Assembly (NCBI GenBank): GCA_050249615.1
Contig: JBFWQE010000010.1
Span: 5,290-69,289 of the forward strand
Direction: 5' to 3'
Length of the DNA: 64,000 bases
Source of the DNA: VFZN01 sp050249615
GTDB taxonomy: Bacteria > Acidobacteriota > Vicinamibacteria > Vicinamibacterales > UBA2999
Shown: positions 1-7,070 of the stretch, in pieces
How the letters are laid out: every line of letters begins with the position of its first letter
Numbering within the stretch: position 1 is the stretch's first letter
Notes under the pieces: generated by a model
What the model was told of the DNA's origin: nothing
Databases searched by the model: none
The model's input: only the letters and a program-made list of their open reading frames with translations
Made by a program: the position numbers and the translations under genes

Positions 1-2
1 CC

Positions 3-398
3 GAGTGCGAGCGCGTGTGGGCTCGGCTACCCCGGCGGCCGCGACGGCAGCGTGTCGAGGAGGGGCTGCTGGCCACCGAGGTGGATCCGGGGCTTGCCGG
101 TGACGCCGTCCAGGAAGAGGAGCGCAGGGCCCTGGAGAGAAGGGTCGGGGAGGCCATCGAACGCGCCGTCCGGGCTCTCCCACCTTCCGACCAGGTCATC
201 CTGCGCCTGCGGTTCTGGAGCGGATTCAAGATCGCCCGGATTGCGGCGCTCATGGATGAAGATGCGAAGGCCCTCTACCGCCGGCTGGACCGCATCTGCC
301 TGCAGCTCAAGCAGCAACTCGAGGCCGAGGGAGTCCGTGCGATCGACGTCGGCGGGTTCCTGGGAACCTTCATCGATCCGGGCGGGCCCGGCGACTGA
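3..398 (+). CDS. RNA polymerase sigma-70 family factor, C-terminal part (truncated by window start)
   Basis: The frame is open to the left edge, so the N-terminus and region 2 lie outside the window. The visible part holds a region-4-like helix-turn-helix: LPPSDQVILRLRFWSG is followed by a second helix pair containing IARIAALMDEDAKALYRR, the usual place for -35 recognition. A sigma factor of this type directs RNA polymerase to a small regulon. It ends 54 bp before a CHAT protein whose cytoplasmic N-terminus resembles an anti-sigma domain, which suggests a sigma/regulator pair controlling this cassette. That pairing is inferred from position. Family assignment is fairly secure; the subgroup cannot be judged without the N-terminus. 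Confidence 0.75.
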   Translation, partial: ECERVWARLPRRPRRQRVEEGLLATEVDPGLAGDAVQEEERRALERRVGEAIERAVRALPPSDQVILRLRFWSGFKIARIAALMDEDAKALYRRLDRICLQLKQQLEAEGVRAIDVGGFLGTFIDPGGPGD

Positions 399-452
399 TC
401 ACTCAGGGAATTCGTTCCTGGGTCCGTCTGTCAAGTGGACACATGAGGAAAC

Positions 453-3400
453 ATGGCTGACCAACCTCGATTCGGGCCGCTCGACGCCGACACCCTGGCG
501 GCCTACCTCGACGGCCGGCTGGCCCCGGAGGAACGGGCACGGGTGGAGGCCCAGCTGGCCGAAAGCTCCGAGTCGTACGAGTGGATGGTCAACACCGTCC
601 GCATTGCCGCGCTGGCGCAAGCCGAGGGTGAGGAAGGCCCAGGCCCCGAAGAGTCCGGCGCCGCAGGCGATCCGTCGGAGGTCGCAGGCGGACCCGAGCC
701 TCGCCGCATCAGGGGGACGTCAGCCACCTCGCCCGATCAGCGGCCGCGCGTCCTGCCCTTCTATCGAAAGCGCGGGCTCATGACGGGCGCCGCTGCCGCC
801 CTGGCCGCAGCAGCGGCCCTCGTCCTCACCGTTGGACCGCCGCCGGGCCTGTGGCAGCCGCTCGGCGTCTCGCGATCCCGCCTGGAGCCGCTCGTCGCGG
901 CCGTCGGCCAGGAACGTTACCTCGAGGGCCGGTTGACTGGAGGCTTCCAGTACGGCCCCCTCCGCTCGGCCACGCGAGGCACGGAGAGCACGACGCCGAA
1001 CCTGTCGTTGCTGGCCGCCGCAGGTGCCCTGCAACAGGAGTCCCGGGCGCGGCCGACCGCGCACAACCTGCACGCCTGGGGCGTGGCGCAGGTGTTGCTG
1101 GGCTACTACGACGACGGCGTGCGCGCGCTGCACCTGGCGCTGGCGGACGCCCCCGACACCCCGCAGGTGATGGCCGACCTGGCTGCCGCGTTGATCGCGA
1201 GGGGCGACGCGCAGTCCACCGCCTACGACTATCCTCGCGCGCTCACCGCCGCTGAGCAGGCGCTGGCCCACGAGCCCGCCCTGAAGGAGGCGGCCTTCAA
1301 CCGTGCGCTCGCGCTGGATCGCCTGGGGCTCCGCCGGGAGGCGCGGAACGCCTGGCAACAGGTGATCGCGATGACCACGGATGAGAGCGATGACGATGCG
1401 TGGGTGGCCGAGGCGGGTCGCCGCGCGCAGGCGCTCGACGAACGCCCGACGCTCGAGGGGTTCCCCTCCCTCGCGGCCACCACCGTGCCGTCCATGCGGG
1501 CGCTCGCGGACGAGGACCCCCAGCGGGCGCGAGAGTTCGTCGAGATGCACGTGCTGGCCGAGTGGGGGCGCGCACGCATCGAACAGCGCCACGCCGACGC
1601 GGAACGGTACCTCGCGCTCGCGCGGGTGGCTGCCGAGTCGCTCGGCACGCGCGGCAACCGCTCACTGCCCGAGGAAGTGGCGCTCATCGAAGGCGCGGGA
1701 GCGGAGACCACGCGCGCGACGCTGGCCCGGGCGCACGTGCGGTTCGGGGAGTCGCTCCGCCTCTACGAGACCGAGCAGGCCGCGACGGCGCTCGGCGGCT
1801 TTGCCGAAAGCCGTGTGTTGTTCGAACAGGCTGGAAGCCCTTATCGGTTGTGGGCCGCGGTCCAGGAAATGGCCGTTCGTTACCTGCGTGGAGAGCTGGC
1901 GGTGGCCACGGCCGCGGCGGGCCGCCTGCGCGCCTCGCCGGATCTCGAGCGCTATCCCGAGATCAACGCGCGGCTGTCCTGGACGCAGGGCCTGTTTGCC
2001 GCCAACGGCGGCCGGCTGCAGGAGGCGCTGGCACACGACGAGCGCGCCGCGCGCCTCTACTCGGCGCTCGGCGAGCGCGAGAACGGCGTCTTCCTCAAGA
2101 CGCTGACCGCCGAGGCGCTGGACTTCGTCGGCGACGGGGCCCAGGCGTGGCGGTATCGAGTCGAGGCGCTCCGCGACGCGCTGCCCGCCAGGAACCCCCG
2201 GCGGCCGCACACGACGTGGGTGAATGCCGCCATCGCCGCCATCCGCCAGGGGCAGCCAGCGGTGGCCGTGCACCTGCAGGACGAGGCTGTCGCGCTTGCG
2301 GAGGTCCATCGCCAGCCCACCCTCACATTCGAGGCCCACCTCTATCGCGCGCGCGCGCGGGCCGCCGCCGGGGACACGGCCCTTGCGCTCGAAGACCTGC
2401 GGATTGCCGAGGATTTGCTGCCCAGTCTTCCCGAGGCCGTCCAGACCCGGATGAAGACCGAGGTGCTGGTCACGCACGGCATGCTGCCCGGACAGACCGC
2501 CGACACCTTGAGCCGGACGGCGGCAGCCTGGCTGGCGGAGGCGGGCTCCGTGGTCCGTGTCCCGCAGTTGATGCAGAGCGCCGCCGCGGCGCGCCTCGCC
2601 AGGGGCGACACGGCCGGCGCGCTCCAGGATCTCACGCAGGCGATTGACGCCGCGGCCGGTCAGGTGCCGCGTGCGGTCGAAACCCTGCGATGGGCATATG
2701 CCGACACGGTGTGGCCGCTGTTCCGCCAGGCGGCCATCCTGCGCGTGGCGACGGGCGATATCACCGGCGCCCTCGACACCGCCGAGATGGGCACGATGCG
2801 ACTGGCCGGGCGCGGGACGGATCCTGCGGCGCTCGTGCGCGTGCCGGCCGGCGTGGTGGCCGTGCGGTTCCTCGTCTCCGACTCGCGCACCTTCGCCGTC
2901 GTCCTCACCGCGAACGGCCAGCGGGCCGTGGAGCTGGGCGTGAACATGGCCGCGCTCGAGCGGGATGCCCGGCGCTTCCAGCTCCTTTCGGCCGCGCGCA
3001 TGGACCGCACCAGTACGGACACCCTGCTGGCGGACCTTGGCCGCCGCTGGGTCTTGCCCTGGATCGACCTCGTTCCGGAGGGCGCGACGCTGGCCGTCGT
3101 TCCTGACGGCCCGATGCACCACGTGCCGTTTGCCGCGCTCAGACTGGCCGACGGCCGCTATCTGGCCGAGCGCAACCCCGTCGAGGTCTGGAGCGATCTG
3201 ACCGCTCGCCCCGAATCGACATCTGCCGCGCCCTCGGCCGAGATGATCTCGGTAGGGCTGGAGCGGTTCGACCACACGGGGTTCCCTTCCCTGAAGCCGC
3301 TGCCCCGGGCGGCGGACGAAGCCATCGCCATCGGGCTGCAGCATCGCGAGACGGCGCTCGTGGGGGAACAGGCCACTCCGGCCGCTGTGCAACAGCGCCT

Positions 3401-3866
3401 GACGCGCGCGCGCGTCGCCCACTTCGCCACGCACGCCCTGGCCAACCCCGAGTATCCCAACCTCAGTTGGATTGCGCTGGCTCCGGACGAGGCCCATCCG
3501 CGCGGATTGTGGTTTGCCGGCGAGATTCGCCAGCAGCCCCTGCAAGGCACGGAGCTGGTGTACCTCTCGGCGTGCGACGGGTCGGCAGGCCAGCTCTCAC
3601 GCGCGGAGGGCGCGGCCAGCCTGGCGCGTGCCTTCCTCGACGCGGGCGTCGGGGCGGTGATCGCGTCCGGATGGACGGTGGACGATCACATCGCCGGCCG
3701 CATCAGCCGTGCCTTCTATGCCGAGTACACGGCCACCGGCGACGCCACGTCGGCCCTGAACGCCGCGCAGCGGGCCCTCATCGCGGAGGGCGAGGCCGTC
3801 TCGCCGCTCGCCTGGTCGGCCATGCAGGTCTTCACGCGAAACCGCGCGCCGCGGCCGACGTCCTGA
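453..3866 (+). CDS. Membrane-anchored TPR-CHAT (caspase-like) protein with anti-sigma-like N-terminus
   Basis: A 1137-residue protein. Residues about 1-60 (LDADTLAAYLDGRLAPEERA) resemble the helical anti-sigma/zf-HC2 fold but lack the zinc-binding Cys/His set. A basic stretch and one hydrophobic segment follow at about residues 110-128, predicting a cytoplasmic N-terminus and an exported remainder. Residues about 180-750 look like alpha-helical TPR-type repeats. The C-terminal 350 residues are a CHAT peptidase domain: HFATHA gives the catalytic His (H994) and LSACDG the Cys (C1041), followed by AGVGAVIASGW. CHAT domains are caspase/separase-clan cysteine proteases. A good ribosome site (gagga) precedes the ATG. 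Next come an unknown protein and a subtilase, so a proteolytic relay is possible. The substrate is unknown. Confidence 0.85.
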   Translation: MADQPRFGPLDADTLAAYLDGRLAPEERARVEAQLAESSESYEWMVNTVRIAALAQAEGEEGPGPEESGAAGDPSEVAGGPEPRRIRGTSATSPDQRPRVLPFYRKRGLMTGAAAALAAAAALVLTVGPPPGLWQPLGVSRSRLEPLVAAVGQERYLEGRLTGGFQYGPLRSATRGTESTTPNLSLLAAAGALQQESRARPTAHNLHAWGVAQVLLGYYDDGVRALHLALADAPDTPQVMADLAAALIARGDAQSTAYDYPRALTAAEQALAHEPALKEAAFNRALALDRLGLRREARNAWQQVIAMTTDESDDDAWVAEAGRRAQALDERPTLEGFPSLAATTVPSMRALADEDPQRAREFVEMHVLAEWGRARIEQRHADAERYLALARVAAESLGTRGNRSLPEEVALIEGAGAETTRATLARAHVRFGESLRLYETEQAATALGGFAESRVLFEQAGSPYRLWAAVQEMAVRYLRGELAVATAAAGRLRASPDLERYPEINARLSWTQGLFAANGGRLQEALAHDERAARLYSALGERENGVFLKTLTAEALDFVGDGAQAWRYRVEALRDALPARNPRRPHTTWVNAAIAAIRQGQPAVAVHLQDEAVALAEVHRQPTLTFEAHLYRARARAAAGDTALALEDLRIAEDLLPSLPEAVQTRMKTEVLVTHGMLPGQTADTLSRTAAAWLAEAGSVVRVPQLMQSAAAARLARGDTAGALQDLTQAIDAAAGQVPRAVETLRWAYADTVWPLFRQAAILRVATGDITGALDTAEMGTMRLAGRGTDPAALVRVPAGVVAVRFLVSDSRTFAVVLTANGQRAVELGVNMAALERDARRFQLLSAARMDRTSTDTLLADLGRRWVLPWIDLVPEGATLAVVPDGPMHHVPFAALRLADGRYLAERNPVEVWSDLTARPESTSAAPSAEMISVGLERFDHTGFPSLKPLPRAADEAIAIGLQHRETALVGEQATPAAVQQRLTRARVAHFATHALANPEYPNLSWIALAPDEAHPRGLWFAGEIRQQPLQGTELVYLSACDGSAGQLSRAEGAASLARAFLDAGVGAVIASGWTVDDHIAGRISRAFYAEYTATGDATSALNAAQRALIAEGEAVSPLAWSAMQVFTRNRAPRPTS

Positions 3867-3890
3867 TTCACTCAACCGGAGAGCGAACGC

Positions 3891-4784
3891 ATGAGACTGC
3901 AGGTTCAGTTCAGTGGCATGGTGTGCCTGGTCCGCAGGTGGCCCGCGGGGTCGGAGCCGGCGCGGGCGAGCGAGCAGTTGCGGCACCAGGTGGTGATGGT
4001 GGGCGCCTACGGGGACGGCGCGCCGGCCGTCCCGCGCCATGTTCCCCATCTGCTCGTTCCCGCGGAGGCGATCCGCGAGTCCACGTGGGCGCCCGAGCGC
4101 ATCGTGGAGACGGCGGCGGGCCAGTTCGCCGAGTTCGACCTGACAGGCAGGGCCCTCTCCTTCAGGACGGCACGGCGCGCGGGGGTGGATTTCCGTGACC
4201 GGCTCCGGCCGCCCCGGACCGGCTCGCCCGCGGTGGATCCGGATGACGACAACTGGGAAGACATCGCGTGGTTGCCGGATTACCAGCGCGTGCTGGGCCA
4301 GGCGCCGCAGTGGCGCGAGGATCCGGCGCGTCCGCCCGAGGGCAGCCGGATCATCTCGTTCACGGCCATGTTGGGCGATGGATCCGTGAGGCCGGGAGAG
4401 CCACGGTCGCGGCAGAATCGCGAGTCGCACTGGGCGTTCGAGCCCCAAGTCGAGGCAAGCTACGTGCAGCCCTTCACGGACCGGGTCCACTGGCGCGTCG
4501 GCGACGACGATCCGGTCCTGGTCTCGCACGGGTTCGGGAGCACCGACGAGAAGTCGATCGCGTTCGGGCGGGACTGCGCGGTCTTCATCAGCGCGCTGTC
4601 CAGGGACCTGCCGGCGGGAGAGGACCCGGATCGCCTCGTCCACTTCACCGGCTTCAGCACGCTTTTCACGAACGCGGGCAGTCGGCCCGTTCCCGTCAGG
4701 CGTGCGAAGCCGGCGCGCCGGCCGGGCGAGGCCACGGTGGAGCCGCTGTTCTGCCTGATGGCCGCGGTCAACGAGCTCGAATAG
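3891..4784 (+). CDS. Unknown protein between CHAT and subtilase genes
   Basis: A 297-residue protein that I do not recognise. It has no signal peptide or membrane segment. It starts with a strand-like hydrophobic run (MRLQVQFSGMVCLV), then a charged, Trp-containing middle with an acidic DPDDDNWEDIAWLPDY stretch, and ends in a hydrophobic FCLMAAVNELE. Only two cysteines besides the C-terminal one are evident, and no catalytic motif stands out. It lies 24 bp after the CHAT gene and 22 bp before the subtilase, so all three are probably co-transcribed. It could be the substrate, inhibitor or scaffold of one of the two proteases; this is inferred only from position. Confidence 0.7.
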   Translation: MRLQVQFSGMVCLVRRWPAGSEPARASEQLRHQVVMVGAYGDGAPAVPRHVPHLLVPAEAIRESTWAPERIVETAAGQFAEFDLTGRALSFRTARRAGVDFRDRLRPPRTGSPAVDPDDDNWEDIAWLPDYQRVLGQAPQWREDPARPPEGSRIISFTAMLGDGSVRPGEPRSRQNRESHWAFEPQVEASYVQPFTDRVHWRVGDDDPVLVSHGFGSTDEKSIAFGRDCAVFISALSRDLPAGEDPDRLVHFTGFSTLFTNAGSRPVPVRRAKPARRPGEATVEPLFCLMAAVNELE

Positions 4785-4806
4785 GTCGCGGTTCTCCGCG
4801 CACGAG

Positions 4807-5634
4807 ATGAGCGACGGCGCAACCCCTGCCCTCGCGGCGGATTGCTGGCACCTGGAGCGCATCGGGCGGTGGAATCGCGCCGCGGCGGGGGAGGGCATCG
4901 TCGTGGGCGTGGCCGACAGCTGGCTGCACCCGGTGGATCCAGCCCTCGCGCGCGCGATGTCTGGTGTGCGCGCGTTCGCGGCAGATGGGTCGGAGGCCGA
5001 TGCGGCGCCGCTTCCCACGTCGCATGGCACATCGGTCGCCAGCTTGATCGCGGCGTCGGCGGTCGGCGTGGCGCCCTGTGCGTCGCTGGTGTTCGCGTCG
5101 GTGCTGAGGACGCCCGACGGGCTGGGCCGTTTCGAGGCCTCGCCCGCGCAGGCGGCTGCCGGCCTGCGATGGCTGTCGCGGGCGTCGGTCGCCGGGCGGC
5201 CTGTCCGCATCATCAACGTGTCGTTCACCATCGCCGACTCACCGGCGCTGCGCGAGGCCGTGGCCGAGTGCCTTTCCGCGGGCATCGTGATGGTGGCGGC
5301 GACGGGGAACGATCGGCAGGTGGTGGGCTATCCGGCGGGGTATCCGGGCGTGGTGTCGGTGGGGGCCCTGGACCGGTGGGACCGCCTGGCGGCTGCGTCG
5401 GGGCGCAGCGCGACGGCGCCTGACGTGTGGGCCCCGGGCATGGCGGTGCGCGCGCTGGGTGCGCTGGGGCCCCGGTGGGTGGGAGGAACGTCGATGGCTG
5501 CCGCTGTGGTCAGCGGCGCGATCGCCGCGATGATGAGCGCACGCGACGGCCTGCACGCCGGGACCATCCACGCGCATCTTGCGCGCACGGCGCGGAGGCA
5601 CCCGAGCGGCGAACGCTGTGTGCGCATCGCCTGA
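4807..5634 (+). CDS. Subtilisin-like serine protease (S8), compact and without signal peptide
   Basis: A 275-residue subtilase with the whole catalytic set: Asp37 in VVGVADSW, His73 in SHGTSVASLIA, oxyanion Asn168 in AATGND and Ser229 in GGTSMAAAV. There is no signal peptide and no recognisable propeptide, and the catalytic Asp sits only 37 residues from the start. The enzyme therefore looks cytoplasmic and small, unlike degradative exported subtilisins. The ATG is 22 bp after the unknown gene, with no strong ribosome site, which suggests translational coupling. As the last gene of the sigma-CHAT cassette it is a candidate effector or target of CHAT signalling; that role is inferred. Confidence 0.85.
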   Translation: MSDGATPALAADCWHLERIGRWNRAAAGEGIVVGVADSWLHPVDPALARAMSGVRAFAADGSEADAAPLPTSHGTSVASLIAASAVGVAPCASLVFASVLRTPDGLGRFEASPAQAAAGLRWLSRASVAGRPVRIINVSFTIADSPALREAVAECLSAGIVMVAATGNDRQVVGYPAGYPGVVSVGALDRWDRLAAASGRSATAPDVWAPGMAVRALGALGPRWVGGTSMAAAVVSGAIAAMMSARDGLHAGTIHAHLARTARRHPSGERCVRIA

Positions 5635-5658
5635 CGCGGGCCTGTCCGGGCCGCGCCG

Positions 5659-5664
5659 TATAAT
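5659..5664 (+). promoter_or_regulatory. Probable -10 box of the creatininase-family gene
   Basis: A consensus tataat stands 28 bp before the ATG at 5692, and a strong ribosome site (ggagga) lies between them. No clear -35 box is seen at 17 bp. The subtilase gene ends 25 bp upstream, so this marks the start of a new transcript. Confidence 0.4.
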
Positions 5665-5691
5665 CGGCGCCGAATCACCCCCGGAGGACCC

Positions 5692-6483
5692 ATGACCGTT
5701 CGCACGCTGCTGGCCGCCATCCTGGCCCTGTCCGTTGCCGCCCCTGCCGTGGCGCAGGATTCGGTCTACATCGAAGAGCTCACCTGGACCGAGATCCGCG
5801 ACGCCATCAAGGGCGGGAAGACCACCGTCATCCTGCCCACCGGCGGCACCGAGCAGAACGGGCCGCACATGGTGATGGGCAAGCACAACTTCATCATTCA
5901 CTACACGGCCGGCGAGATTGCGAAGAAGCTGGGCAACGCCCTGGTCGGGCCGGTGGTGGCCTTCGTGCCCGAGGGCAACCTGGATCCGCCGAGCGGGCAC
6001 ATGCGGTTTCCCGGCGCCATCACCCTGCCCGAGGAGCACTACCAGAAGCTGCTGGAGTACACGGCGCGCAGCTTCAAGGTGAACGGCTTCAAGGACATCG
6101 TGATGATCGGCGACAGCGGCGGCAACCAGAAGGGGATGGCGGCCGTGGCGGCCATGCTCAACAAGGAATGGGCGGGCACCGGGGTCCGTGTCCACTTCAT
6201 TCCGGAGTACTACTCCAGCGGCCGTTTCTCGGCGTACCTGGAGAAGCAGGGTTTCACGAAGGAGCAGATCGGCAGCCACGCCGGCATCACGGACACCTCC
6301 CAGCTGTGGTTCGTGAACCCGAAGATGATCCGCCCCGACAAGCGCGCCAACATGGGCGGCTTCGAGGGCAGCGGCGTCAGCGGGGACCCGACGAAGGCCA
6401 GCTCCGAGCTGGGGAAGATCGGCATCCAGTTCAAGATCGACGTGACCATCGAGGCGCTGCAGAAGTCCATGGCGGCGAAATAG
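5692..6483 (+). CDS. Secreted creatininase-family protein lacking canonical metal ligands
   Basis: A 263-residue protein with a Sec signal peptide (cleavage after AVAQ, about residue 22). The fold follows creatininase: PTGGTEQNGPHM, then VMIGDSGGNQ, then SHAGITDTSQLW. In classical creatininases the first motif is E-Q-H-G-x-H with a following Asp, the second contains HGGN and the third HAGE. Here E54 and H59 remain, but the middle ligand is Asn56, the Asp position is near His65, the second-motif His is Ser142 and the HAGE Glu is replaced. The metal site is therefore rebuilt or lost. The gene stands alone between a tataat box and a strong terminator. Family assignment is good; activity as an amidohydrolase is doubtful. 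Confidence 0.8.
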   Translation: MTVRTLLAAILALSVAAPAVAQDSVYIEELTWTEIRDAIKGGKTTVILPTGGTEQNGPHMVMGKHNFIIHYTAGEIAKKLGNALVGPVVAFVPEGNLDPPSGHMRFPGAITLPEEHYQKLLEYTARSFKVNGFKDIVMIGDSGGNQKGMAAVAAMLNKEWAGTGVRVHFIPEYYSSGRFSAYLEKQGFTKEQIGSHAGITDTSQLWFVNPKMIRPDKRANMGGFEGSGVSGDPTKASSELGKIGIQFKIDVTIEALQKSMAAK

Positions 6484-6508
6484 TCCCCACCACTCGTCCC
6501 CACCAATT

Positions 6509-6552
6509 GCGCCGCTCTTGTTGACATTCGACAAGAGCGGCGCGATTCTTTT
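6509..6552 (+). terminator. Rho-independent terminator after the creatininase-family gene
   Basis: A perfect 13-bp inverted repeat, gcgccgctcttgt (6509-6521) against acaagagcggcgc (6531-6543), closes a 9-nt loop. It is followed by gattctttt. It lies 26 bp after the stop codon at 6483. Confidence 0.8.
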
Positions 6553-6567
6553 GTCGATTCTCGACAA
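6551..6567. promoter_or_regulatory. Palindrome upstream of padR, possible PadR operator
   Basis: ttgtcga-ttc-tcgacaa is a perfect palindrome with 7-bp arms, 86 bp before the PadR start. PadR repressors commonly bind short palindromes at their own promoter. No clear promoter can be separated from the tandem array that follows, so the assignment rests on symmetry and position. Confidence 0.4.
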
Positions 6568-6571
6568 CACC

Positions 6572-6653
6572 CCAGAACCCCAGAACCCCAGAACCCCAGA
6601 ACCCCAGAACCCCAGAACCCGAGAACCCGAGAACCCGAGAACCCGAGAACCCC
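6572..6653 (+). repeat. Octamer tandem array before padR
   Basis: About ten 8-bp units: first cagaaccc repeated, then gagaaccc. The array runs directly into the PadR ATG and occupies the position where a ribosome site would be. An inverted counterpart lies on the other side of padR. Confidence 0.9.
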
Positions 6654-6995
6654 ATGCCCCCCCGCCCCCTCGACCTGCTGCAAGGCACCCTCGACCTGCT
6701 CATCCTGCGCACGCTCGCGCTGGGCCCCCTGCACGGCTGGGCCATCTCGCAGCGCATCCAGCAGATGTCCGACGACGTGCTGCGCGTGAACCAGGGGTCG
6801 CTGTATCCGGCCCTGCACCGCCTGGAGACGGCCGGGTGGCTGTCGGCCGAGTGGCGCCAGACGGAGCAGAACCGGCAGGCGAAGTTCTACCAGCTCACGC
6901 GCGCGGGGCAGAAGCAGCTGCGCACCGAGACGGAGAGCTGGGAGCGGATGACCGAGGCGGTGGGGAAGGTGCTGAGGGCCTCGGAAGGGTTCTGA
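6654..6995 (+). CDS. PadR-family transcriptional regulator
   Basis: A 113-residue winged-helix protein. The LDLLQGTLDLLILRTLALGP start, the GWAISQRIQ helix, the NQGSLYPALHRLETAGW recognition region and the FYQLTRAGQKQL wing are the PadR signature. It precedes an orphan MacB/FtsX-type permease, the usual acidobacterial pairing, and probably represses that gene and itself. The start follows an octamer array rather than a normal ribosome site. The TGA stop lies inside the first unit of the downstream array (ggttctga), so the array may have set the gene's 3' end. Confidence 0.9.
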   Translation: MPPRPLDLLQGTLDLLILRTLALGPLHGWAISQRIQQMSDDVLRVNQGSLYPALHRLETAGWLSAEWRQTEQNRQAKFYQLTRAGQKQLRTETESWERMTEAVGKVLRASEGF

Positions 6996-7053
6996 GGTTC
7001 TCAGGTTCTCAGGTTCTCGGGTTCTCAGGTTCTGAGGTTCTCGGGTTCTCGGG
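6988..7053 (+). repeat. Inverted octamer tandem array after padR
   Basis: About eight units of ggttctca or ggttctcg, the reverse complement of the array at 6572-6653. The first unit contains the padR stop codon. The permease ribosome site (ggagg, 7061-7065) lies just beyond. Confidence 0.9.
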
Positions 7054-7070
7054 TCTGCTTTGGAGGCGGC

